Assembly: GCA_017621075.1 (NCBI GenBank)
Contig: JAGATV010000057.1
Coordinates: 1 to 64,000 of the forward strand
Direction: 5' to 3'
Length of the DNA: 64,000 nt
Source: Lachnospiraceae bacterium
GTDB taxonomy: Bacteria; Bacillota; Clostridia; Lachnospirales; Lachnospiraceae
Shown here: positions 44,142-51,569 of the stretch, piece after piece
Layout of the letters: each line of letters begins with the position of its first letter
Numbering within the stretch: position 1 is the first letter of the stretch
The notes under the pieces: model-generated
What the model was told of the DNA's origin: nothing
What the model saw: only the letters and a program-made list of their open reading frames with translations
The model's database searches: none
Position numbers and translations under genes: made by a program

Positions 44142-44753
44142 ATGATTATCAAGCAGGTAGGTCTGGAGACCGTGTGCGGCATCACCAGCAGGCTGCCGGA
44201 AAATATCCATCCGGAGGTTGCTTTTGCCGGCAAGAGCAACGTGGGGAAATCTTCCCTGATCAATGCCCTGATGAACCGCAAATCCCTGGCTCGTACCAGT
44301 GCCCAGCCGGGAAAGACCCAGACGATCAATTTTTATAATGTCAATGATGCGATTTACTTTGTGGATCTGCCGGGGTATGGCTATGCCCGTGCCAACGAAG
44401 AGGTCAAGGCAAAATGGGGCAGGATGATCGAAAATTATCTGCACCGGTCCAAGCAGCTCAAAAAGGTGTTTTTGCTGATCGATATACGGCATACTCCGTC
44501 AGAAAATGACTGTATCATGTACAGTTGGATCTGCAGTCAGGGATTTGAACCTATCATCATTGCCACCAAGCTGGATAAGGTCAAACGAAGCCAGGTCGCA
44601 AAACAGGTAAGTCAGATCCGGGAAACCTTGAAAGCAGGGGCGGAGACCATCATCATTCCTTTTTCGGCAGAAACCAAACAGGGACGGGATGAGATTTATG
44701 CCCTTCTGGATGAGATCGTGGAACAGGAGACGGATGCCTCGCAGACAGACTGA
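44142..44753 (+). CDS. engB: Ribosome biogenesis GTP-binding protein EngB/YsxC
   Basis: A 203-residue TRAFAC GTPase needed for large-subunit assembly. G motifs are GKSNVGKSSLINAL (G1), T in ARTSAQPGKTQTINF (G2), DLPGYGYA (G3), TKLDK (G4) and the SA of FSAETKQG (G5). It lies 20 nt after clpX with GGAGAG before ATG, a linkage also seen in other Firmicutes. Confidence 0.94.
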   Translation: MIIKQVGLETVCGITSRLPENIHPEVAFAGKSNVGKSSLINALMNRKSLARTSAQPGKTQTINFYNVNDAIYFVDLPGYGYARANEEVKAKWGRMIENYLHRSKQLKKVFLLIDIRHTPSENDCIMYSWICSQGFEPIIIATKLDKVKRSQVAKQVSQIRETLKAGAETIIIPFSAETKQGRDEIYALLDEIVEQETDASQTD

Positions 44754-44773
44754 CAGGGCGGAGGCCTGAGTAT

Positions 44774-45949
44774 ATGAAAAAATATGTCAAGGCAGTTACA
44801 AATTTAGTGATAGCTCTGATGATATTGCTGTTGGTGGTGATCCTGGTGCCCAGGGTCCTGGTATTTTTTCTGCCTTTTGTAGTGGGCTGGATCATAGCCT
44901 GGATTGCCTCGCCGGTGGTCCGGTTCTTTGAGGAGAAGCTCAAGGTCCGGCGAAAGGCCAGCAGTGCGCTTGTGATTATAGTCGTTATCGGCCTGGTGGT
45001 GCTAGTGCTGTATCTGGCAGGTGCCAAGCTGGCTGAGGAAGTGATAGGACTGGTGGACTCCCTGCCTGTGATGTGGGAATCCGTGGAGGCGGAATTTGCA
45101 AAGATCGGTGAAAATCTGAATGTGATTTACAGGCGTCTTCCCCAGGATGCCCAGGTCAGCCTGAGCAACGTGATCGACCAGATCGCTGATTATCTGGGGG
45201 ATTTTGTAGGACGGATCAGCAGCCCTACCATTACAGCGGTGGGTAATTTTGCAAAGCAGCTCCCTGCCATCCTGATCGGTGTGATCATGGCAATGTTGTC
45301 AGCTTACTTTTTTGTGTCGGACCGGCATCATATCAATGCATGGTGTAAGGACCATATCCCTGCGGTAATCCAGAGACGCTGGCAGATGCTGCGCAACAGT
45401 CTGGTAAAGGCGGTAGGCGGCTATCTGAAAGCACAACTGCGCATCGAAGTCTGGATGTACCTGCTCTTAGTCATCGGTCTGACTGTACTGCAGGTGGATT
45501 ATGCCCTGTTGATCGCACTTGGGATTGCCTGTCTGGACTTTCTGCCCTTTTTTGGCACAGGAACCGTAATGGTGCCCTGGGCCATTATCAAGATCCTGAG
45601 TTCCGATTACAAGATGGCGGTAGGCCTTTTGATTATATGGGCGGTGGGACAGTTGGCCCGCCAGTTGATACAGCCCAAGATTGTTGGAGATTCGGTGGGA
45701 GTGCCCCCCTTGCCCACGCTGTTTTTACTCTATATCGGATATAAGCTTAGCGGTGTCATCGGCATGATCGTGGCTGTACCTATCGGTCTGATCGTTTTCA
45801 CTCTGTATGAGGAAGGCGCTTTTGACACTACCAAGAACAGTATACTGATCCTTTTGGCAGGCATCAACCGTTTCCGCAAGCTGACAGCGGAAGATATGGA
45901 AGTGGTGGAGGAGATGCGCACCGGAGAAAATGGGACGGTAACAAAATAA
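44774..45949 (+). CDS. AI-2E family transporter (permease)
   Basis: A 391-residue polytopic membrane protein with about eight helices. The C-terminal part, RQLIQPKIVGDSVGVPPLPTLFLLYIGYKLSGVIGM, is characteristic of the AI-2E/PerM family, which includes the sporulation protein YtvI. Substrates vary (sodium/proton exchange, quorum signal), so no specific role is assigned. GGAGG precedes the ATG; it is probably the last gene of the clp-engB transcript, before a terminator. Confidence 0.87.
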   Translation: MKKYVKAVTNLVIALMILLLVVILVPRVLVFFLPFVVGWIIAWIASPVVRFFEEKLKVRRKASSALVIIVVIGLVVLVLYLAGAKLAEEVIGLVDSLPVMWESVEAEFAKIGENLNVIYRRLPQDAQVSLSNVIDQIADYLGDFVGRISSPTITAVGNFAKQLPAILIGVIMAMLSAYFFVSDRHHINAWCKDHIPAVIQRRWQMLRNSLVKAVGGYLKAQLRIEVWMYLLLVIGLTVLQVDYALLIALGIACLDFLPFFGTGTVMVPWAIIKILSSDYKMAVGLLIIWAVGQLARQLIQPKIVGDSVGVPPLPTLFLLYIGYKLSGVIGMIVAVPIGLIVFTLYEEGAFDTTKNSILILLAGINRFRKLTAEDMEVVEEMRTGENGTVTK

Positions 45950-45980
45950 ATCTGCCTAAATAAGAATAAAAATGAAACTT

Positions 45981-46024
45981 TTTGCCCTTGAAATGCGTCT
46001 ATTATTTCAAAGGGCAAATTTTTT
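45981..46024 (+). terminator. Terminator after the AI-2E transporter
   Basis: TTTGCCCTT (45981-45989) pairs with AAGGGCAAA (46010-46018), extended by GAAAT/ATTTC with a one-base bulge, followed by six or more T. Confidence 0.9.
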
Positions 46025-46129
46025 GGCTTTTTTACAAAAAACAGGTCAAAAGTATGCAAAAAAGATGCAGACCACGATTAGGATAAAAATGTAAGACCGG
46101 GATATACAGGAAAGGAAGTTGGTGCTATT

Positions 46130-46828
46130 ATGGAAAAGACGATCTTAGTTTATGATAATCATACCAATATAGTGGAAAGCATGGTGCCGTTGCTGGCAGG
46201 GGAAGGGATCAGGATGATTGCGGCCACTACCCTTAAGGAGGTCTGTTCCCTTATGGAGAACGGCGACGTCCAGCTGCTTTTAATCGATGTGGAGCTTGGG
46301 CCGGAAGGCTGGGGCAGCGGCATCGAGCTGATCGCAGGACTTCGGAAGAAGAGCTGTATTCCCATCATGGTGGTTTCCGGGCAGACGGCAGAGACGGCAA
46401 AGATCATGGCACTGAATTCGGGAGCGGATGACTATGTGACCGCAGACTGTAATCCTTTGGAGCTGCTGGCCAGGGTGAAGTCCCAGCTTCGCAGGTATAC
46501 TCAACTTGCCAGCATATCCAGAAATATAAGCAGGATCTATACCGTGGACGGTCTGGAAGTAAATGACCTTGAGAGGACTGTTTTTGTGGAGGGCAGGGAA
46601 GTGAAACTCACACCGATTGAATACAAGATCCTGCGCCTTTTGATAAGAGAGAGAGGAAAGGTATTTTCCATCAATCAGATCTATGAAGCAATCTGGAACA
46701 TGCAGGCAATCGGTGCGGATAACACCATCGCGGTACATATCCGGCACATCAGGGAGAAGATCGAAAGCAATCCCAAGGACCCCAGATACCTGAAAGTGGT
46801 GTGGGGAACCGGGTACAAAGTAGGCTGA
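46130..46828 (+). CDS. OmpR-type response regulator with an atypical receiver
   Basis: A 232-residue protein with an N-terminal receiver domain (1-122) and a C-terminal winged-helix DNA-binding domain (about 135-230; LTPIEYKILRLLIRERGKVFSINQIYEAIW; VWGTGYKVG). Asp53 (LLIDVELG) is the likely phosphoacceptor. The usual acidic pair near the N-terminus is reduced to YDN, and the invariant Lys of the KPF motif is replaced: YVTADCNP, with Ala105 in the Lys position. Phosphotransfer may therefore be weak or absent. No histidine kinase gene is adjacent. Confidence 0.85.
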   Translation: MEKTILVYDNHTNIVESMVPLLAGEGIRMIAATTLKEVCSLMENGDVQLLLIDVELGPEGWGSGIELIAGLRKKSCIPIMVVSGQTAETAKIMALNSGADDYVTADCNPLELLARVKSQLRRYTQLASISRNISRIYTVDGLEVNDLERTVFVEGREVKLTPIEYKILRLLIRERGKVFSINQIYEAIWNMQAIGADNTIAVHIRHIREKIESNPKDPRYLKVVWGTGYKVG

Positions 46829-46859
46829 CGACAGGAAGAGTCGGCATTTTAGGAAAGGC

Positions 46860-47681
46860 ATGACAGAAATCGAAATGACAGACTTAGGAAAGAGGGGGCT
46901 TTCGGGCAGTACCTTAAAGATCATAGCCATCATCACCATGTTCATCGATCATGTGGGAGCCACCATCCTGGCCAGGATGATCCGGGGCTACTGGCAGTTA
47001 TCTGAGACGGTCACATGGGAGGGGCTGTGGAACTGTTTTCCATGGATGGCTTCTGCGGACCGGCTTCTTTCGGTATATGAGACCATGCGTGCCATCGGAA
47101 GAATCGCATTTCCCATCTACTGTTTTCTCCTGGTGGAGGGCTTTGAAAAGACAAGGAGCAGGAGGGGATATGCCATGCGCCTGGGAATCTTTGCCCTGAT
47201 CTCGGAGGTGCCGTTTGACCTTGCATTTAACGGCAGGATAATGGATCTTTCTTATCAGAATGTGTTCTTTACACTGTTTTTGGGACTTTTGACCATGGCT
47301 GCCTGTGAAAAGATCAGGATGCACCGATGGGGGAAGACACCGATCATAGATCAGATCTTAAGATGCAGCTTCCTGTTCCTTGGGGTGGCAGCCGGAGCCC
47401 TGGCTGCCGAGCTGCTAAAATGTGATTACGGAGCCAGGGGTGTTTTTTGTATTTTGGCACTCTATCTGCTAAAACGTGATAAAGGTATGCAGATGGTGGG
47501 CGGTGCGGTCTCCTTTTGCTGGGAGATGCCTGCACCTCTGGCATTTCTGCCCATTGCCTGCTATAACGGTCGCAGGGGACTGAATCTGAAATATGTTTTT
47601 TATGCCTTTTACCCCCTGCATCTTTTTTTGCTCTATTTGCTCTGCACATGGATCGGCATAGAAGGTCTTCCGGCACTTTAA
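46860..47681 (+). CDS. TraX family membrane protein
   Basis: A 273-residue polytopic protein. The N-terminal LKIIAIITMFIDHVGA segment, the RIAFPIYCFLLVEGFEKTRSRRGYAMRLGIFALISEVPFDLAFNG stretch and the C-terminal YAFYPLHLFLLYL are typical of TraX/acyltransferase-like proteins. F-plasmid TraX acetylates pilin, but chromosomal Firmicute homologues are uncharacterised and no conjugation genes are here. GGAAAGG precedes ATG 46860, 31 nt after the response regulator. Confidence 0.85.
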   Translation: MTEIEMTDLGKRGLSGSTLKIIAIITMFIDHVGATILARMIRGYWQLSETVTWEGLWNCFPWMASADRLLSVYETMRAIGRIAFPIYCFLLVEGFEKTRSRRGYAMRLGIFALISEVPFDLAFNGRIMDLSYQNVFFTLFLGLLTMAACEKIRMHRWGKTPIIDQILRCSFLFLGVAAGALAAELLKCDYGARGVFCILALYLLKRDKGMQMVGGAVSFCWEMPAPLAFLPIACYNGRRGLNLKYVFYAFYPLHLFLLYLLCTWIGIEGLPAL

Positions 47682-47714
47682 GCCTATCAAGTCACAATCT
47701 GTAAAAAAGTAAAA

Positions 47715-47735
47715 ATTACATTAAGTAAATGTAAT
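47715..47735. promoter_or_regulatory. Inverted repeat upstream of the GH105 promoter, candidate operator
   Basis: ATTACATT (47715-47722) and AATGTAAT (47728-47735) are perfect 8-bp arms with a 5-nt spacer, 17 nt upstream of the -35 box at 47753. The position would suit an activator. Confidence 0.5.
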
Positions 47736-47752
47736 AATTTGGTAATGAAAGA

Positions 47753-47781
47753 TTGACTACTGTCAGAAGATTGTGTACAAT
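47753..47781 (+). promoter_or_regulatory. Promoter for the GH105 gene
   Basis: TTGACT (47753-47758), 17-nt spacer, TACAAT (47776-47781), 38 nt before the start codon. Confidence 0.82.
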
Positions 47782-47819
47782 GAAAGGGAGTGTTGTAAAA
47801 ACGAATGGAGGACCCCGAC

Positions 47820-48962
47820 ATGCAGATGCCGATTTTTGAAAAGTATATTGACGGATTGATTGAAAAGAGCACTCTTGATATTCCCGCCTGGAACATCGAG
47901 AATGCCAGAAAGGGAAAAGCAGCAGGATGGAACTATATTGACGGATGCATGATCCTGGCACTTTTGGAAATCTATTCCGCAACCGGCGAAAAGAAGTATT
48001 ATGAATTCGCAGATGCCTATATTGATCACAGAGTTATGGAGGATGGCAGTATCAAGGGTTATTCTGTGGATGAATACAATATTGATAATGTAAATGCGGG
48101 CAAGACCCTGTTTGCACTGTATGAACTGAACGGGAAAGAAAAGTACCGCAAGGCGATCGATCTGATCTACAGTCAGGTACAGACACAGCCCAGGACTTTC
48201 GAGGGCAACTTCTGGCATAAGAAGATCTATCCCAACCAGGTATGGCTGGACGGTATGTATATGGGACAACCCTTTTACATGGAGTATGAGACCAAATTCA
48301 ACGATAAGAAGAACTATAAGGATATCTTCAATCAGTTTGCAAATGTGGTAAAGCATTTAAGAGATGAGAAGACAGGTCTTTATTATCATGCTTATGATGC
48401 TTCCAAACAGGCTTTCTGGTGTGACAAGGAAACCGGCCTTTGCCAGAACTTCTGGCTGAGAGCTCTGGGCTGGTATTCCATGGCGCTTCTGGATACCCTG
48501 AGCAAGTGTGAGCCCGGAGAGGAATTCCAGGCTGATTATGACAATCTGAAGAAAGTGTTTACAGATCTGATCGATTCCATGCTGAAATTCCAGGATGAGA
48601 GCGGTATGTGGTATCAGCTGCCTGCTCTTGGCGGTAAGGAGCCCAATTACCTGGAGACCAGCGGAAGCGCTATCATGGCTTACAGCCTGTTAAAGGGTGT
48701 GCGCCTCGGCTTCCTTCCTGAGAGTTACAGAGAGTATGCGCTGAAAGCGTTTAACGGTATCTGCAACAGGTATCTGAAGGAAAAGGATGGGGAGCTGAGC
48801 TTAGGCGGTATCTGTCTGGTAGCAGGTCTGGGGCCTGAGAATAATCCGAGACGTGACGGAAGCTTTGAGTATTATATGTCAGAGCCTATCGTAGAAGATG
48901 ACGCAAAGGGTGTTGGTCCACTGCTTTTGGCTTACACAGAGCTGCGCAGACTTCCGGACTAA
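47820..48962 (+). CDS. Unsaturated rhamnogalacturonyl hydrolase (GH105)
   Basis: A 380-residue intracellular GH105 enzyme of the YteR/YesR type, which removes unsaturated uronic acid from the ends of pectin or related oligosaccharides after lyase action. The (alpha/alpha)6 barrel has the catalytic Asp at about residue 143 in YPNQVWLDGMYMGQPF, matching Asp143 of YteR. It has no signal peptide. I choose ATG 47820, 8 nt after GGAGG, rather than ATG 47805. The gene has its own promoter and is followed by a bidirectional terminator; it is close to a GH43 gene, suggesting a carbohydrate-use neighbourhood. Confidence 0.9.
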   Translation: MQMPIFEKYIDGLIEKSTLDIPAWNIENARKGKAAGWNYIDGCMILALLEIYSATGEKKYYEFADAYIDHRVMEDGSIKGYSVDEYNIDNVNAGKTLFALYELNGKEKYRKAIDLIYSQVQTQPRTFEGNFWHKKIYPNQVWLDGMYMGQPFYMEYETKFNDKKNYKDIFNQFANVVKHLRDEKTGLYYHAYDASKQAFWCDKETGLCQNFWLRALGWYSMALLDTLSKCEPGEEFQADYDNLKKVFTDLIDSMLKFQDESGMWYQLPALGGKEPNYLETSGSAIMAYSLLKGVRLGFLPESYREYALKAFNGICNRYLKEKDGELSLGGICLVAGLGPENNPRRDGSFEYYMSEPIVEDDAKGVGPLLLAYTELRRLPD

Positions 48963-49021
48963 GTGTTTTGGAAGTCCGTGGCAGACGGCAGATCAAACAA
49001 ATCACAGAAAACAGAGCAATC

Positions 49022-49050
49022 AAAAAGCCGGTTCCTAAGAACCGGCTTTT
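49022..49050. terminator. Bidirectional terminator between GH105 and csp genes
   Basis: AAAAGCCGGTTC and GAACCGGCTTTT form a perfect stem with a short CTAA loop; T-rich ends on both strands suit the two convergent genes. Confidence 0.93.
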
Positions 49051-49070
49051 CCTGTTTGTATGGGTTGCTA

Positions 49071-49286
49071 TTAAGCTACAACAGTAACGTTCACTGCACG
49101 AACCTTGCTACTGTTCTGAGGATCGGTCTCGGTGTCGAAAGTTACCTTCTGGCCTTCCTCTAAGGACTTGAAGCCTTCAGCGTTGATAGCGGAGAAATGT
49201 ACGAATACTTCCTCTCCGTTAGCATCGTTGGTGATGAAACCATAACCCTTCTGTGCGTTGAACCATTTAACTGTACCGTTATTCAT
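49071..49286 (-). CDS. Cold-shock protein (CspA family)
   Basis: A 71-residue single-domain RNA chaperone. RNP1 KGYGFI and RNP2 VFVHFSAI are intact, as is the NNGTVKWFN start. GGAGGTACCACA lies before the ATG. The 5' leader is about 150 nt long and holds a 16-bp inverted repeat (49361-49415), which fits post-transcriptional control of cold-shock genes. Confidence 0.96.
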   Translation of the reverse strand: MNNGTVKWFNAQKGYGFITNDANGEEVFVHFSAINAEGFKSLEEGQKVTFDTETDPQNSSKVRAVNVTVVA

Positions 49287-49360
49287 TGTGGTACCTCCTT
49301 TTGATAATGCGGGCAAAGCCCAATTTGATGATTTGAATTCTAAAACGTAGGACAAAAAAA

Positions 49361-49415
49361 TCACATATTTTTGTAAACCATCATAAAAGAAACAATGACT
49401 TACAAAAATATGTGA
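49361..49415 (-). promoter_or_regulatory. Long perfect hairpin in the csp 5' leader
   Basis: TCACATATTTTTGTAA (49361-49376) and TTACAAAAATATGTGA (49400-49415) are perfect 16-bp arms around a 23-nt loop. On the csp transcript the hairpin begins about 25 nt after the probable start and ends about 75 nt before the ATG. It has no U-tract directly after it in the csp direction that would make it a standard terminator. Confidence 0.7.
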
Positions 49416-49446
49416 GTTCAATGACTTTCATTTAGAATACGGTTAG

Positions 49447-49476
49447 AGTATACCATTGTCACAAGCTGTATGTCAA
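49447..49476 (-). promoter_or_regulatory. Sigma-A promoter for csp
   Basis: On the minus strand: TTGACA (49476-49471), 18-nt spacer, TATACT (49452-49447). Confidence 0.82.
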
Positions 49477-49571
49477 TGGCTATTTTATGATTTTCTAAAG
49501 AAAAGTATCTCTTGATTTTGTACATTATTTGTGAAAGAATGGAAATAAGAAAAGAAAAGAGAGGGAATACC

Positions 49572-51116
49572 ATGGACAAGAACAATATTCAAAAGATGTG
49601 GATCGCCGATCAGGGTGACGGCACCTACAAAAACCCTATCCTGTACACGGATTATTCCGATCCCGACGCTATCCGCATGGGGGAAGATTATTTTATGATC
49701 GCCTCCAGCTTCTGTAATTCGCCTGCGGTGCCTCTTTTGCACTCCAGGGATCTGGTGAACTGGAAGGTGATCAACTACATCATTGACAAGCTTCCGTTCC
49801 CTTATTATGACAAGCCAAAGCATGGTTGTGGCACCTGGGCGCCTTCCATCCGCTTCCACGAGGGAGTCTATTACGCTTTCATCCCCTTCCCGGATGAAGG
49901 GATCATGATGTGCAGTACCACAGATCCCTGGGGGAAATGGAGCGAGCCCTCCTTTGTCCGTGAGGTGGTGGGCTGGATCGATCCCTGTCCTTTCTGGGAT
50001 GATGACGGCAAGGCTTATATGGTCACTGCCTTTGCAAGAAGCCGTATCGGTTTTAAGAGTTTTCTCTATATGTCTCCCATAGAGCCGGACTGTTCCGGCG
50101 TGCTGGGTGACGGTCAGTTCATTTATGACGGACATGCTACCCAGCCTACCATCGAGGGTCCTAAGCTGTACAAGAGAAACGGATACTATTATATTTTTGC
50201 CCCGGCAGGCGGCGTCAAGCCCGGCTGGCAGGTGGTCTTGAGGTCTAAGAACATCTATGGCCCTTACGAGGAGAAAATCGTGCTTCATCAGGGGAACAGC
50301 CCCATCAACGGACCTCACCAGGGCGCATGGGTGGATACCCCCAGTGGGGAGGACTGGTTCTTACACTTCCAGGATGTGGGAAATGCCGGACGCATTGTAC
50401 ATTTGCAGCCTATGAGATGGGTGGATGACTGGCCGGTGATCGGCGTCAATGATGTGGACGGCTGCGGTGAGCCGGTGCTGCGGTATCAGAAGCCGGATGT
50501 AGGGGCTGTTTATCCCATTGATGCACCGGAGGACAGTGATTTCTTTGAATCTGACAAGCTGGGACTCCAGTGGCAGTGGAATGCCAATTACAAAGAAGAC
50601 TGGTACAGTGTCGGAGAGGGCAAACTCACCCTGTATGCAAAACCCTGCGATCCGGGGACTCAGCTCTGCGATGTGCCCAATCTGCTGATCCAGAAGTGGC
50701 CCGCACCGGAATTCAAGGTGACAGCCTGCCTGCATTTAGACCAGCTTGAAGAAGGGGATGTGGCCGGCATGGTCAGCCAGTGCGGCCACTATAACGGGCT
50801 TTTGGCGATAAAGCAGGATGGCAGGCTCACCTTGCAGCAGCGCACGGGGAACTGGACCAAGGATGATGAGATCCGGGCAGATTTGGGTGAAGTAGAGCAG
50901 GATACCCTTTATATCTGCATGAAAGTAAAGGATAGTCTGCTGGTGTCCTACGAGATCGGTTACGATGAGGCGCATCTTGAACCTGTAGGAGAGGTTTATG
51001 AGGCTTCCCCCGGCAGGTGGGTAGGCGTAAAGGTGGGACTGGCTGCATTCAATGAGAAGAACACGGAGGGCGGGAAGATGACTGCCGATTATTTCGTGTT
51101 TGAATCCTTGGATTAA
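49572..51116 (+). CDS. Glycoside hydrolase family 43 (beta-xylosidase / arabinofuranosidase type)
   Basis: A 514-residue intracellular GH43 enzyme. The five-bladed propeller has the three acidic residues: Asp in YTDYSDPDAIR (general base), Asp in WIDPCPFWDDDG and Glu in TIEGPKLYKRNG (general acid). Residues about 320-514 form the C-terminal beta-sandwich common to xylosidases. No signal peptide is present, so it works on imported oligosaccharides. The start at 49572 follows GAGAGGG. The upstream gap (49287-49571) is mostly the csp leader and promoter; I could not assign a promoter for this gene. Confidence 0.9.
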   Translation: MDKNNIQKMWIADQGDGTYKNPILYTDYSDPDAIRMGEDYFMIASSFCNSPAVPLLHSRDLVNWKVINYIIDKLPFPYYDKPKHGCGTWAPSIRFHEGVYYAFIPFPDEGIMMCSTTDPWGKWSEPSFVREVVGWIDPCPFWDDDGKAYMVTAFARSRIGFKSFLYMSPIEPDCSGVLGDGQFIYDGHATQPTIEGPKLYKRNGYYYIFAPAGGVKPGWQVVLRSKNIYGPYEEKIVLHQGNSPINGPHQGAWVDTPSGEDWFLHFQDVGNAGRIVHLQPMRWVDDWPVIGVNDVDGCGEPVLRYQKPDVGAVYPIDAPEDSDFFESDKLGLQWQWNANYKEDWYSVGEGKLTLYAKPCDPGTQLCDVPNLLIQKWPAPEFKVTACLHLDQLEEGDVAGMVSQCGHYNGLLAIKQDGRLTLQQRTGNWTKDDEIRADLGEVEQDTLYICMKVKDSLLVSYEIGYDEAHLEPVGEVYEASPGRWVGVKVGLAAFNEKNTEGGKMTADYFVFESLD

Positions 51117-51163
51117 GAATATTTTATTGGTAAAAATTGCACGATAAGCATGATGTATGATGC

Positions 51164-51224
51164 TTGACAAATACCCTGTGGGGGTATATGCTGTAATCGG
51201 ATACAGGATACCCCTATGGGGTAT
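51164..51224 (+). promoter_or_regulatory. csoR-copA promoter with two CsoR-type operators
   Basis: The promoter is TTGACA (51164-51169), 17-nt spacer, TATGCT (51187-51192). One operator, ATACCC-TGTGG-GGGTAT (51171-51187), fills the spacer; a second, the perfect 17-bp palindrome ATACCCC-TAT-GGGGTAT (51208-51224), lies just downstream of the probable start. Both match the G/C-tract palindromes bound by CsoR. Copper should release CsoR and allow transcription. Confidence 0.9.
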
Positions 51225-51250
51225 TTGTTTATAGGAAAGGAAGGAACAAT

Positions 51251-51559
51251 ATGGAGGAAATGCAGAAGCAGGCATGCTGTGCCCGCAAGAAAGAACGGAC
51301 GCAGGAGGAATATAAGGATCTGATCAACCGTCTGAACCGAATGGAGGGACAGATCAGGGGAATCCGCGGCATGTTGGAGAACGAGGTATACTGTACGGAT
51401 ATCCTGACCCAGGTGGCAGCGGTGAATTCTGCTTTGAACAGTTTCAGCAGGGTGCTTTTGGAAAATCATATCCGAACCTGTGTCACAAGAGATATCAAAG
51501 AAGGTAAGGAGGAGTCAGTAGAGGAATTGCTGGCTATCTTGAAAAAACTGATGAAGTGA
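51251..51559 (+). CDS. csoR: Copper-sensing repressor CsoR
   Basis: A 102-residue all-helical repressor of the CsoR/RcnR family. The Cu(I) ligands fit the Cys-His-Cys set: Cys in NEVYCTD, His in LENHIRTC and Cys in the same HIRTC motif. The N-terminus also has two Cys (QACCARKK). AGGAAGGA precedes ATG. The gene is followed by copA with a 10-nt gap, so CsoR would repress its own operon from the operators at 51171-51224. Confidence 0.93.
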   Translation: MEEMQKQACCARKKERTQEEYKDLINRLNRMEGQIRGIRGMLENEVYCTDILTQVAAVNSALNSFSRVLLENHIRTCVTRDIKEGKEESVEELLAILKKLMK

Positions 51560-51569
51560 GGAGTAAGCT

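Noticed and set aside
46860-47681. TraX as evidence of a conjugative element
   Set aside because: No relaxase, coupling protein or other transfer gene is nearby; chromosomal TraX-like proteins are common in Firmicutes.
49485-50318. Minus-strand reading frame opposite the GH43 gene
   Set aside because: The plus strand carries a full GH43 enzyme with catalytic residues; the antisense product has no features.
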